A program made the position numbers and the translations under genes. From NCBI GenBank assembly GCA_964356335.1, contig CAYHHI010000013.1, positions 5,108-69,107 on the forward strand: a DNA stretch of 64,000 nucleotides, written 5' to 3'. Positions 1 through 8,394 of this stretch are shown piece after piece; the first letter of the stretch is position 1; each line of letters opens with the position of its first letter. A model generated the notes under the pieces. That model was not told the DNA's origin and searched no databases. It saw only the letters and a program-made list of their open reading frames with translations. The DNA is from CAYHHI01 sp964356335 (GTDB lineage: Bacteria; Arandabacterota; Arandabacteria; Arandabacterales; Arandabacteraceae).

Positions 1-1278
1 TGATGCTTTGGCTTCCCCTATGCATATGAGGCAATCGGCTTCAGCAATATGAAGCACGTCTCCGGCACCGCGCGATTTCAGTGGTTCGACTGCCATGCCT
101 GCCTCGGGGCGAGGCGCCTGACCCCTGGTCGTTGTCGATTCATCTGGCGTAAGATTGGCCCGACACCTGGCCGGTGCCCACCCATCCGGCTCGATATAAG
201 CCTGCCGCACCACGCCCGGTATGAGTTTCGTGTAGCCTCTCTCCTTCTCTATCCCCGCTGTGGTTCTTGCCTTGAAGGGAGTGGGCAGAAAGTCGGCACA
301 TCCCATCATTCTCAGCAATCCCGGCTTCACCACCATCTCAAAGGAAACTATCGCAGCGCCAGGATTGCCGGGCACACCGAAAAACACAGTATTGCCTCTC
401 CTGCCAAATACCATCCGTCTTCCTGGACTCATTCTGATCTCTCTGAGCCCTATCTCGGCGCCGATCTTCTCAAGGGCTCCAGGCACAAGGTCATACTCAC
501 CATCCGAGACACCGCCGCTCACAATCACGACATCGCAATCCCTGCAAGCCTCAATATGCCGGCCAATATCGTCCCCGCTGTCGCCGCTTATCCCCACATC
601 AACAACGTCACACCCAAGCCGAGATGCAAGCCCTGCCAGCGTTGGCGCATTCGAACTTCTCAGGCATCCCGGTGAGGGATAAGTATCATAAGGGACTATC
701 TCATCGCCCGTGGCAAAGACGCCGACGCGCGGCATCTTTGTAACAAGCACAGGATCTTGACCGAAGGCCGCAAGGACACCGGCAGTCCGCGGGGTGATAC
801 GCCTGCCCCTGAGATCTATCCGATCACCTTTCCTCGCGATCTCGCCCTTCTTTCGTACGAAAGTGCCCGGCGGTATGGGTTCCCGTAAGACAACCCGGGC
901 GTCTCTTATCTCGGCATCTTCGGATTTGAGGACGGCATCACAGCCAGGAGGTAGAGTCGCTCCGGTCATGATAGAAACACATTCGCCGCGGTCAAGTCGC
1001 CGAGAAGGCATCTCGCCGGCCTTCACAACGCCGGCGATGCGAAGCAGAACAGGCTCGGCCGGGGTCGCCTCCAGCGTGGCAGAAGATTCGAAGCCGTAAC
1101 CATCCATCGCCGACATGTCTGAGGGGGGGTAGTCAATGTCACTCGTGATGTCCTGTCGGATGATCCTGCCGAGAGCGTCCTTGAGAGGGGCCTTCTCAGA
1201 TGCAAGGATTTTCACTGCTCCTGTCACTATAGCCTGCGCTTCTTCGAGACTCGCCGCGCGCTTTGGGTCACTGTGCAT
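1..1278 (-). CDS. moeA: Molybdopterin molybdenumtransferase MoeA (partial, runs off left edge)
   Basis: Inserts molybdate into adenylylated molybdopterin, the last step of molybdenum cofactor synthesis in the cytosol. About 426 codons are present and the C-terminus lies beyond the left edge. Family motifs appear in order: SDMSAMDGYGF near residue 55, GVFATGDEIV with RSSNAPTLAGLA following, VIVSGGVSDGEYDLV, and the loop FFGVPGNPGAAIVSFE. ATG at 1278 was chosen because GGAG lies six bases upstream; an in-frame ATG at 1299 has no ribosome site. It follows the radical SAM gene by 47 bases on the same strand, so the two may be co-transcribed. The identity is clear from the motifs. Confidence 0.93.
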   Translation of the reverse strand, partial: MHSDPKRAASLEEAQAIVTGAVKILASEKAPLKDALGRIIRQDITSDIDYPPSDMSAMDGYGFESSATLEATPAEPVLLRIAGVVKAGEMPSRRLDRGECVSIMTGATLPPGCDAVLKSEDAEIRDARVVLREPIPPGTFVRKKGEIARKGDRIDLRGRRITPRTAGVLAAFGQDPVLVTKMPRVGVFATGDEIVPYDTYPSPGCLRSSNAPTLAGLASRLGCDVVDVGISGDSGDDIGRHIEACRDCDVVIVSGGVSDGEYDLVPGALEKIGAEIGLREIRMSPGRRMVFGRRGNTVFFGVPGNPGAAIVSFEMVVKPGLLRMMGCADFLPTPFKARTTAGIEKERGYTKLIPGVVRQAYIEPDGWAPARCRANLTPDESTTTRGQAPRPEAGMAVEPLKSRGAGDVLHIAEADCLICIGEAKAS

Positions 1279-1325
1279 GGTAGGCTCCGAGGCTATCATC
1301 GGGTGCAAGAGGTGTCAAGCGCGGC

Positions 1326-2468
1326 CTAAGTCCAGACACCCGGGATCGTGGTGCCGCATTTCGAGCACTTGCCGTTGTCAAGATGCATCGAGAGAAGCGT
1401 GTAGCCGGCCCGCTTTATGACGTTCTGGCCGCATTGAGGGCAATAGGTGGACTCCCCCGGGTGACCTGTAGGCACGTTACCCACATAGACGAATTTGAGC
1501 CCCCGTGCCAGAGCGATTTCGCGAGCTCGCTCGACAGAGGAGACAGGCGTCGGAGGCAGATTGGTCAGGCGGAAGGTCGGATAGAAACGGGTGAAGTGAA
1601 GCGGAACCTGATTGCCGACATTGTCGGAAAGCCACTTGCACATCGTGTCTATCTCTCTCTCGTTATCGTTGAGGGTAGGAATCACGAGATAGACAATTTC
1701 AACCCAGGTCCCAGCCCTCTTCACAGTCACTATCGAATCCAGGACCGGCTTGAGCGTTGAATTGCACATCTTGGAGTAGAAGTCCTGTGTGAACGCCTTG
1801 AGGTCGATCTTTATGGCATCCATCTCGCGCGCAAGGAGAAGCAGGGGATCGCGGTTTATGTAGCCCGCCGATATCATGACGTTCCTGAGACGGGCGGCGC
1901 GGCCCTGCCTCGCAGTATCAAGCATGTATTCATAGTAAACAGTGGGTTCCGTGTAGGTGTACGCGATCGTCGGAGCGGCGAGTCTTCGGGTTGCCTCAAC
2001 CGCCTTCTCGGGAGGCATGTTTGACGCATCCACATTCTCCGGCCTTTCCTGCGATATTTCCCAATTCTGGCAGAACTTGCATTCCATGTTGCAGCCGACA
2101 GTGGCAAGTGAGAAGGCCATGGTCCCGGGAAGAAAGTGGAAGAGGGGTTTTTTCTCTATGGGGTCAACGTGGTAGGTGCACACCCGGCCGTATACAACCG
2201 TGTAATACGTGCCCTTGAGATTCTCCCGGACTCCGCAATAGCCTCGCTCGATGTCATCAATCACACACTGTCTCGGACAGACCAGGCAGCGAATCCGTTC
2301 ATCCGGAAGCTTCTCATAGAACATCGCCTCTTTGTAGAACTCATTCTGCCCGGTTGCGCTCCCTTGTGCAAGGAGCCGACCGGGAGTGAGCGGCCCGGAG
2401 ACTAGCCCTCCACCCATGGCACCGCAGGCACTGGCGCACACCGTCCTCACGAATTCCCGTCGCTTCAT
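1326..2468 (-). CDS. AmmeMemoRadiSam-type radical SAM enzyme with Tat-like leader
   Basis: Radical S-adenosylmethionine protein of the AmmeMemoRadiSam type (PflA-like). The SAM cluster motif CNMECKFC (CxxxCxxC) lies near residues 126-133. A Cys-rich start (CLVCPRQC, then GYCGVREN) precedes it, and the C-terminus carries a zinc-ribbon-like pair, CPQCG and CSKCG. The first 25 residues, MKRREFVRTVCASACGAMGG onward, look like a twin-arginine leader, which is odd for an enzyme that needs cytosolic SAM. ATG at 2468 is preferred over GTG at 2477. The Memo and AMMECR1 partners are not adjacent; DUF362 and moeA are. Substrate unknown. Confidence 0.85.
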   Translation of the reverse strand: MKRREFVRTVCASACGAMGGGLVSGPLTPGRLLAQGSATGQNEFYKEAMFYEKLPDERIRCLVCPRQCVIDDIERGYCGVRENLKGTYYTVVYGRVCTYHVDPIEKKPLFHFLPGTMAFSLATVGCNMECKFCQNWEISQERPENVDASNMPPEKAVEATRRLAAPTIAYTYTEPTVYYEYMLDTARQGRAARLRNVMISAGYINRDPLLLLAREMDAIKIDLKAFTQDFYSKMCNSTLKPVLDSIVTVKRAGTWVEIVYLVIPTLNDNEREIDTMCKWLSDNVGNQVPLHFTRFYPTFRLTNLPPTPVSSVERAREIALARGLKFVYVGNVPTGHPGESTYCPQCGQNVIKRAGYTLLSMHLDNGKCSKCGTTIPGVWT

Positions 2469-2565
2469 CCCACGCACCCCAATCGCTTACAAGCCTCCCG
2501 ATGCTCCCGATGAAGGGATCCCTGCCGATCCCCTTGATATCGGTCCGCAATGCTGCCAGCTCGCA

Positions 2566-3561
2566 TCAATCTTGAATCTCCACGATTTCGATCTTCTCGA
2601 GATCACTGCACCCGACGCCTCTTCTGCCTGCAGTGAAAACATACTCCGCCCTGCGGCCTTGCTCGGCAAGAGAGGGAATCCCGGCTTCTCGCCTTTTCTT
2701 CTCGATGAGATCAAGGCATACGCGGTCAACTGCCACCGCATCAAGGCCAATGACAAGACCTTTGAATTCCCACCGGTACTTTGATTTGTAGCCTGGGCCG
2801 CCGTTGTAAGCTCCGACAAGTCCGTCGACCACAGAGAGTCTATGCCTTTCTCTGATAACAGGTGCCTGGTACAGATCGGCAACATATGGATCACAACCGT
2901 TGGGATGATACTTGTTCGGATTGTGTATGACACCGTAGAAATTCTTCATGCACCCGGAAATGCCGGCAATCCCATGGTCTTTGAGGACCGCAAGGCTTAT
3001 CACGGAATCACAGTGTTCGGTGAGGACCCTGCTAAACTTGGAGCCTACGGCGCCGGACTCCCTCAGGGAGCTCTCGTAGCCCATCCCTTCCGAGTCGGTG
3101 GCAAGACACTCGATATTTCCATCACGCTTGATTTGAAAACCCGCGCTTGCCATCTCGTGCTCACTCCGATCCCAGATGGTGACCCTGGCGCTCTCGATCT
3201 TGCTGACGATAAGGTCTGCAAGCCCATAGGCCACTTCCCTCCTGGTCGCGAGCGGTCTCCCTCCAAGGCAGTTGATCTTGATCCCAATCCGGCTTGAGCC
3301 ACCGAGAATGGCCTTCAAGGGTTCCGCTGGCCTTGGATCCAAGAGCTCGCGGAGACCGGTTTCAAGCAACACGGAGACTCGCTGCGGGACAGGCTCGCCA
3401 TCCCTGAGAACTCCGCTGTCTCGAGCTATGACAACTCTGGATTGGCCGGGCGGTTTGGTTTCACCTGCACGAAGGACTGAACTGAGCAGGCTCGCAGACA
3501 GGGGAAGGCCGACCGAAAGAGCGCCGAGCTCTTTGATGAACCGCCTTCTGGTTTTACCCAT
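2566..3561 (-). CDS. DUF362 domain protein with Tat-type signal
   Basis: A 331-residue DUF362-family protein of unknown biochemical function; the family is often found with iron-sulfur or radical SAM genes. The N-terminus MGKTRRRFIKELGALSVGL reads as a Tat leader (twin arginine, then Phe and a hydrophobic stretch), so export to the periplasm is expected. Family-like segments include KINCLGG, SLAVLKDHGIAGISGCMKNFYG and the conserved-looking HNPNKYHPNGCDP. No ferredoxin CxxCxxC cluster is present. It lies 97 bases upstream of the Tat-leader radical SAM gene on the same strand, suggesting a joint role. The start codon lies inside a perfect inverted repeat, annotated separately. Confidence 0.8.
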   Translation of the reverse strand: MGKTRRRFIKELGALSVGLPLSASLLSSVLRAGETKPPGQSRVVIARDSGVLRDGEPVPQRVSVLLETGLRELLDPRPAEPLKAILGGSSRIGIKINCLGGRPLATRREVAYGLADLIVSKIESARVTIWDRSEHEMASAGFQIKRDGNIECLATDSEGMGYESSLRESGAVGSKFSRVLTEHCDSVISLAVLKDHGIAGISGCMKNFYGVIHNPNKYHPNGCDPYVADLYQAPVIRERHRLSVVDGLVGAYNGGPGYKSKYRWEFKGLVIGLDAVAVDRVCLDLIEKKRREAGIPSLAEQGRRAEYVFTAGRRGVGCSDLEKIEIVEIQD

Positions 3562-3598
3562 CTTTGTGGCCTCTTCCTCAATCTAAAAGATGGGTAAA
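3553..3598. repeat. Perfect 13-bp inverted repeat over the DUF362 start and promoter
   Basis: TTTACCCATCTTT at 3553-3565 is matched exactly by AAAGATGGGTAAA at 3586-3598, with 20 bases between. One arm contains the ATG of the DUF362 gene. The other fills the spacer between a -35-like and a -10-like box. Arm centres are 33 bp apart, about three helical turns. A DNA operator is more likely than an mRNA hairpin, because the predicted transcript would start inside the loop. Confidence 0.6.
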
Positions 3599-3609
3599 GT
3601 CAATGTCAA
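3580..3609 (-). promoter_or_regulatory. Sigma-70-type promoter for the DUF362 gene
   Basis: Reading the minus strand, TTGACA (3609-3604) and TAGATT (3585-3580) are separated by 18 bases. Transcription would start near 3573, leaving a leader of about a dozen bases containing GAGG before the ATG at 3561. The -35 box abuts the T-rich tail of the sigma gene's terminator. Confidence 0.45.
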
Positions 3610-3660
3610 CAAAACAAGAGGGTTGTGCCCTCGCCGCGGGGAATCACGAAGGCACAACCC
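3607..3660 (-). terminator. Rho-independent terminator of the sigma factor gene
   Basis: On the minus strand GGGTTGTGCC (3660-3651) pairs perfectly with GGCACAACCC (3629-3620) across a 21-base loop, followed by the T-rich run TCTTGTTTTGTTG. It begins 12 bases after the sigma gene's stop codon. The loop is longer than usual. Confidence 0.65.
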
Positions 3661-3671
3661 GAGAGAGAAGG

Positions 3672-4625
3672 TCACATTCTTGTTACGAGTAGTCTCTGCA
3701 TCCTCCTCTTTTTCATCAGCGTTCGCATTTTTTGAATTGCTCTCTTCTCGATCTGCCTGATTCGCTCGCGCGTTATCCCGACCATCTTACCTGTTTCGGC
3801 GAGCGACCTCAGGTTCCCGTCCTCAAGCCCGAAACGGTAGGCCAGTATCTGCCGTTCTCGCTCGGAGAGATCATTAAGAAGAGCATCAAGCCGCCTCGAA
3901 TCTATCCTGCCGAGAGCGTCCTCATCGGGCGGCATGTTTGACTGGTCGGTAAGGACCTCATGGAGGCTGACCTCACCGTCAGGAGAGCATGGCGAATCAA
4001 GTGATACGGTGGACGCGGCATTCGTTATCTCGGCATATCTCACCGCAGAGATGCCTATGCGGCGGCATACCTCGGTTTCACACGGCAGGGTGTTTCTCGT
4101 CTGTATAAGACTCTGCTCCATGACCCTGACCCTGCGCATGATGTCAATCACGTTCGCGGGCAATCTCACCGTTCTCGAGTCTGTTGCCAGCGCCTTTGTT
4201 ATCGCCTGTCTTATCCACTTCGAGGCATAAGTGCTGAATCTGAAGCCCTTCTCATACTTGAAACGCTCGACAGCCTTTATGAGGCCGAGGTTGCCTTCGC
4301 CTATCAAATCAGTAAGCGGCAGGCCCATGCCCCGATATCTCCGTGCAATCGCCACCACAAGCCTCAGGTTGGCTCCGATCATCTTCTCCTTGGCCATCGG
4401 GTCCCCCCTTCTCACGCGCAAAGCGACAACCTGCTCTTCGCCTTTTGTGAAGAGAGGAATCCGGCTTATGGCTTTAAGGTAAAGAGCCAAGCTCTCCGCT
4501 GCCCATTCAGCACCGACACCTGGCGATCGCGTTAGCAAGGATTCATCCTCTGCTTGATATTGCCTCAGGGAGATCTCGGGATCCTCTTCGTCGATGAAGG
4601 GTCGGTCCAACATCGCCTCATCCAT
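3672..4625 (-). CDS. RNA polymerase sigma factor, sigma-70 family (RpoD/RpoS-like)
   Basis: A 317-residue group 2/3-like sigma-70 protein. It has a short region 1.2 (ESLALYLKAISRIPLFTKGEE), complete region 2 (IGANLRLVVAIARRYRG, DLIGEGNLGLIKAVERF, GFRFSTYASKWIRQAITKAL), region 3 (LPANVIDIMRRV), and region 4 with SERERQILAYRFGLEDG and helix-turn-helix GITRERIRQIEKRAIQK. The long N-terminal domain of a housekeeping RpoD is absent, so this is probably an alternative or RpoS-like factor. It lies downstream of the sigma-54 activator gene. A sigma-54 promoter core lies about 90 bases before its start, suggesting a sigma cascade. ATG at 4613 is an alternative start. Confidence 0.9.
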   Translation of the reverse strand: MDEAMLDRPFIDEEDPEISLRQYQAEDESLLTRSPGVGAEWAAESLALYLKAISRIPLFTKGEEQVVALRVRRGDPMAKEKMIGANLRLVVAIARRYRGMGLPLTDLIGEGNLGLIKAVERFKYEKGFRFSTYASKWIRQAITKALATDSRTVRLPANVIDIMRRVRVMEQSLIQTRNTLPCETEVCRRIGISAVRYAEITNAASTVSLDSPCSPDGEVSLHEVLTDQSNMPPDEDALGRIDSRRLDALLNDLSERERQILAYRFGLEDGNLRSLAETGKMVGITRERIRQIEKRAIQKMRTLMKKRRMQRLLVTRM

Positions 4626-4712
4626 CCTTCGGTGCCCACCCCTGGTTCTGGCCCCGCCTGGAGCCTCGACCTACAGGAGACGAGGGGCTCACCGTAGTCA
4701 CTAAGGTAAACC

Positions 4713-4726
4713 GCAAGTTTTGTGCC
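4713..4726 (-). promoter_or_regulatory. Sigma-54 promoter (GGCAC-N5-TTGC) before the sigma-70-family gene
   Basis: The minus strand reads GGCAC AAAAC TTGC, matching the sigma-54 core (consensus TGGCAC-N5-TTGCA) at every core base and with exact spacing; only the leading T is C. The start point would be near 4702, giving a leader of about 75 bases. An rpoN gene and a sigma-54 activator gene are both in this window, and the activator gene is immediately upstream. Confidence 0.65.
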
Positions 4727-4743
4727 GGAACGTAACCCTGCAC

Positions 4744-4758
4744 TGCAATTTCGTTGCA
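4744..4758. promoter_or_regulatory. TGCAA-N5-TTGCA dyad, possible activator site
   Basis: A 5+5 bp palindrome with a five-base spacer, about 20 bases upstream of the -24 box of the sigma-54 promoter. Activator sites are usually farther upstream, so the role is uncertain. The inverted GGTTACA/TGTAACC pair at 4782-4845 is an alternative activator site. Confidence 0.3.
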
Positions 4759-4939
4759 ATCTATTTGGCTCTAAATCAACAGGTTACAAATGCTGCTCTC
4801 TCGAGATCGCAGAGTATGATGTGGGAATGATTCGTCTGTGTAACCGAACTTCACACGCAGATGGGCTGAAACGTGGAGATGTAGGAAAGACGGGACTTCG
4901 CGATGGGAACAAGAGTCACAGAACAGGTGTGAACTTACT

Positions 4940-7900
4940 TCACGGAACGATGCGGTAGCGTTGGATTTTGTTGAGGAGCCCGCGCCTACTGAGGCCCAAG
5001 TTCCTGGCAACCTTGCTCTTGTTGCCGTTGAAACGATACAGCGCCTCCCTGATCATCTGCCTCTCGATCTGTTCAACAGCTTCGACGAGGCCATGCCTAC
5101 CGTCAGAGCCGACAATGCTTCCCCAGGTGCGCAGCTCATCAGATAAGAAAGCCGGTGTGATCGCCTCTCCGTCCTCAACGAAAGTGACCGCCCTCTCGAC
5201 CTCGTGCTCGAGCTGCCTGACGTTGCCCGGCCACGAGTAACTCACGAGAAGGTCCATTGCAGAGGGAGCGAACCCCGCCACCGCCTTTTCCATCTCGCCG
5301 GTGTATTTCTCGAGGAAGTACTCGGCAAGAAGCGGTATGTCATCGCGCCTATCGCGGAGAGCCGGCAGCTTCAAGGATATGACCTTCAACCTGTAGTAGA
5401 GGTCTTCAAGAAATCTCTCGCCTTCCACTTCTTTGGCAAGATCCTTATTGGTTGCACATATCAGCCTGAAATCAGCCTTCTTCGAGACCGTTGACCCCAT
5501 GGGCTTGAATTCTCGTTTGTCAACGACCTGGAGCAACCTGTCCTGGAATTTTCTGGAAGTCTTGTCTATCTCATCCAGGAAAACCGTACCGCCCTCCGCG
5601 GCTTCGAAAAGACCGGTTCTGTCGGCCCTTGCATCAGTAAAGGCACCCTTCACATGACCGAAGAGCTCACTCTCCACAATCTCAGTCGATAGTGCCGAGC
5701 AGTCAATCGTCACGAAGGGCCTACTGCACCTGTCTCCGCTCAGATGAATAGCCCTTGCAAGCATCTCCTTGCCGGTCCCCGTTTCACCCTCGACCAGGAC
5801 CGTGGTTGATGTCTTTGCGAGGAACCTCACAGACTCGAGAATCTCCAGCATCTTCTTGTTCTGGCTGATGATCCCCTGGACGTGACAGGATGCCTCGAGC
5901 TTGCTCCTCAAGAACCTTGCCTCTTCCATGAACCTCGCCAGCTGCGCCTCGGAGAGCACGCTCTTCAAGATGCCGACTATGGCGACAACGAACTCGACGT
6001 CACTTCGGGTGAAGAAGTGATCCGCACAGTCGGTATCGAGGTATATGCAGCCTACCGTGTCGCCTCTCAGCGTAAGGGGAACGCACATCACGGCGCCCTG
6101 GAGGACTCCTGCCGTGGCCAGGCCGGCCAGCCGTTCATCTTTACCAATGTTCGCGCTGACAAGCGGCCTGTTCAAATCCTCTGCAATCCTGAGTATCGTC
6201 TCCACGGCCGGTACGGCTTGCGTACACTGCCGGGTCTCAAGATCCTTCGACGCGAGAGGTTCGAGCTTCCCATTGCGCCTGAGAAGGATCAGCCCCCTCT
6301 CAGCCGAAGTCCTGTCCACACAGGCGTCAAGCGCCAGCTGCAACTTACTCGCCTGGTCTCCGGCACCGAGGATGCGAGCCATAATCACATTGAAGACTGA
6401 CAGATCCCCGGAGTCACTCACCGACAGGCATGAAATCTGCTCATCCGCCTGCTTCTGAATGCTTTCGATATCATCAGCGAATATGCTGGGAATGTCACCG
6501 CCAAATATCTGCATCAGCTTGTCGAGATACTTGCGACACTGCTCTACGTCTCCCCGCACAGCCGCAATCCTGCCTAAGGCCACAGCGGAGAGCCCAGCTT
6601 CATAAACCATCTCAAGCTCTTCAAAAATCCCCAACGCCTCGGTAAGATAACTCGCGGCAATGTCGCCGGAAGATGATTGGGTGGAAAGCAGCTGTCCCGC
6701 TCTCAGATAGGTCAACCCCAGCTCTTTCCTCTCCCCCAGGGAATAGAGCAAGTTTATCGACTTGGCGAAGGTCTCTCTAGCTTTTTCCCACTCTCCGAGT
6801 CCAAACTCTGCACAAGCCTTTGACCGCAGGGCACAACCCTGCTCGAAGACCTCCTTGAGGTCCACTGCCAGTCTATACGCCTCTCGAGCGAGCTCAAGGG
6901 CGGCAAGGTAATTCGTGCGAGCCGACTCGACGTCCGCAAGCCTTCGCTTGACCTCCACGACAACGTCGCCCTGGGGTGCGATCTCCTCGCCGATCTCAAG
7001 CGCCTGAAGGTAATGGCGATGAGCCGAATCGATCCGGCCGCACGCCATTTCCACGTCGCCCACATATTCGAAGCTCAGCGCAGACCCGCGGGCATCACCG
7101 TTGTCGGAGCTTTCTTTCATCGCAAGCACATAGTATTGCTGGGCCCGCTCGACATCCCGGTAGGTAAGGTAGTAGTGGCCGAGAGCGAGATATACCGACA
7201 CCAGCTCCCACCTGTTGCCGATCCTTGCAAGGACTTCCAAGGCCTCAGTCCAACACCTGTGGGCCTTCTTCCAGTACCCTCGCTTCGAGTAGATTATGCC
7301 GAGATTGGTGAGGCGCACACCTTTCTGAAGATGCTGCCCGACTTCCTCAGAGATCCGCAAGGCTTCCTCAAGATAGGCCTGAGACTCAGACCAAAGCCCG
7401 AGGTTCTTGCACGCAAGACCGAGGTTATTGAGGCACGTGCCTACCAGTTCCTTGTCATTGACGACCCGCGCCACCGACAAGGCGGACCGAAGGAACTCAA
7501 GGGCTCTCTCGGTGTCTCCCTTCCTGGCGTACACTCCGGCGAGGCAGTTATAAGTGTCGACCAGCTCTTTTCCCCTGCCCCCAGCAAGCATTATCTCCAG
7601 AGCTGATTCGCAATCTGCCTGGGAAAGATCGTACTCCCCTATCTTGAAATGCACCCATGCCCTCTCGCTAATTATGCGCGCGAGCTCGACCGTGTCTTCG
7701 CCCTCTGATACCAGCATGAAAGCCTTGTCCAGGAGCTCAAGGGCATGGTCGCACTTGCCAATCCGCATATAGCAGATGGCCAATCTTCTGAGCAAAGAAG
7801 CTCGTCGAGGGTTGAGATCCTTGGAGTTGCCGGTTAGAGCCAGGAGCTTCGTAAAATAATCTATTGCAGTAGAGAATTCCCCACTGGCCAGACAGAAGTC

Positions 7901-7990
7901 ACCGAGATCTTCAATCGATGCGGCTACGCCCTTCTGGCCTTCTCGTCCTTCATCTCTCTCTGTAGGCTCACCGCCGTGTGACTTGTCCAT
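4940..7990 (-). CDS. Sigma-54-dependent transcriptional activator (TPR-GAF-AAA+-Fis)
   Basis: About 1016 residues. An N-terminal half of tandem TPRs (for example ALEFLRSALSVARVVNDKEL and its repeats) is followed by a GAF-like sensor domain, an AAA+ sigma-54 domain and a C-terminal Fis-type helix-turn-helix (ALYRFNGNKSKVARNLGLSR). The AAA+ domain shows Walker A GETGTGKE, the sigma-54 loop as GAFTDA rather than GAFTGA, and Walker B GGTVFLDEID. There is no receiver domain, so control is probably through protein or ligand binding to TPR/GAF. ATG at 7990 has GGAAAGG upstream; TTG at 8023 is less likely. Likely targets are the sigma-54 promoters in this window, but that is inference. Confidence 0.9.
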   Translation of the reverse strand: MDKSHGGEPTERDEGREGQKGVAASIEDLGDFCLASGEFSTAIDYFTKLLALTGNSKDLNPRRASLLRRLAICYMRIGKCDHALELLDKAFMLVSEGEDTVELARIISERAWVHFKIGEYDLSQADCESALEIMLAGGRGKELVDTYNCLAGVYARKGDTERALEFLRSALSVARVVNDKELVGTCLNNLGLACKNLGLWSESQAYLEEALRISEEVGQHLQKGVRLTNLGIIYSKRGYWKKAHRCWTEALEVLARIGNRWELVSVYLALGHYYLTYRDVERAQQYYVLAMKESSDNGDARGSALSFEYVGDVEMACGRIDSAHRHYLQALEIGEEIAPQGDVVVEVKRRLADVESARTNYLAALELAREAYRLAVDLKEVFEQGCALRSKACAEFGLGEWEKARETFAKSINLLYSLGERKELGLTYLRAGQLLSTQSSSGDIAASYLTEALGIFEELEMVYEAGLSAVALGRIAAVRGDVEQCRKYLDKLMQIFGGDIPSIFADDIESIQKQADEQISCLSVSDSGDLSVFNVIMARILGAGDQASKLQLALDACVDRTSAERGLILLRRNGKLEPLASKDLETRQCTQAVPAVETILRIAEDLNRPLVSANIGKDERLAGLATAGVLQGAVMCVPLTLRGDTVGCIYLDTDCADHFFTRSDVEFVVAIVGILKSVLSEAQLARFMEEARFLRSKLEASCHVQGIISQNKKMLEILESVRFLAKTSTTVLVEGETGTGKEMLARAIHLSGDRCSRPFVTIDCSALSTEIVESELFGHVKGAFTDARADRTGLFEAAEGGTVFLDEIDKTSRKFQDRLLQVVDKREFKPMGSTVSKKADFRLICATNKDLAKEVEGERFLEDLYYRLKVISLKLPALRDRRDDIPLLAEYFLEKYTGEMEKAVAGFAPSAMDLLVSYSWPGNVRQLEHEVERAVTFVEDGEAITPAFLSDELRTWGSIVGSDGRHGLVEAVEQIERQMIREALYRFNGNKSKVARNLGLSRRGLLNKIQRYRIVP

Positions 7991-8039
7991 CTCACCCTTT
8001 CCCCGCTGATAAAAGGGTGACAATCTGAGGCTACGCCAT

Positions 8040-8330
8040 CTATCTCCGGCCAGCGATCGGCTCGGACACAGAAGGAAGCCTCTTCCCCTTAACCGTAGCG
8101 CTATTCCTGTACTCTTGCTGTCTCAAGTTCGTCTTGAATACGACGAGGTCAACCACGATTGATTTGATGGACGAGATGGTCCCCGGATTGCTCGAAAACG
8201 TGGTCGCTGGTCTTGCCCTCTCCCAGATGTCCGGATCACCACCCATAGGGTGCTTCGGCCCTGCTACCACCGCACTCGCCCAGACAAAGGCGAAGACGAC
8301 AGCAAGAGATACAAGCCATATTGCCTTCAT
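8040..8330 (-). CDS. Small secreted protein of unknown function
   Basis: A 96-residue product beginning MKAIWLVSLAVVFAFVWASA, a clear Sec signal peptide ending near VVAG. The mature part is about 70 residues, basic, with no cysteines and no recognised domain. ATG at 8330 is chosen because GGAGG sits about nine bases upstream; TTG at 8366 would place charged residues before the signal. A near-consensus promoter precedes it, and the sigma-54 activator follows 49 bases later, so the two probably share a transcript. It may feed a periplasmic signal to the activator, but nothing in the sequence proves that. Confidence 0.65.
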   Translation of the reverse strand: MKAIWLVSLAVVFAFVWASAVVAGPKHPMGGDPDIWERARPATTFSSNPGTISSIKSIVVDLVVFKTNLRQQEYRNSATVKGKRLPSVSEPIAGRR

Positions 8331-8365
8331 AAACCACCGCCTCCGGCTTGAATCCTCACGCTTCA

Positions 8366-8394
8366 ACTATAATCCATGCGCCCTTTTTTGTCAA
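8366..8394 (-). promoter_or_regulatory. Strong sigma-70 promoter for the secreted protein/activator operon
   Basis: The minus strand has TTGACA (8394-8389), a 17-base spacer and TATAGT (8371-8366), five of six in the -10 box. The -35 overlaps the stop codon of the upstream DksA-like gene. It is the best housekeeping promoter match in the window. Confidence 0.75.

Larger units (their letters stand above)
4626..4939 (-). other. 314-bp intergenic control region upstream of the sigma gene
   Basis: No convincing gene lies here. It carries a sigma-54 promoter core at 4713-4726, a TGCAA-N5-TTGCA dyad at 4744-4758, and three copies of the hexamer GGTTAC in either orientation (4732-4737, 4782-4787, 4840-4845). 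The last two form an inverted pair, GGTTACA/TGTAACC. This looks like a control region for the sigma factor gene. Confidence 0.5.
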
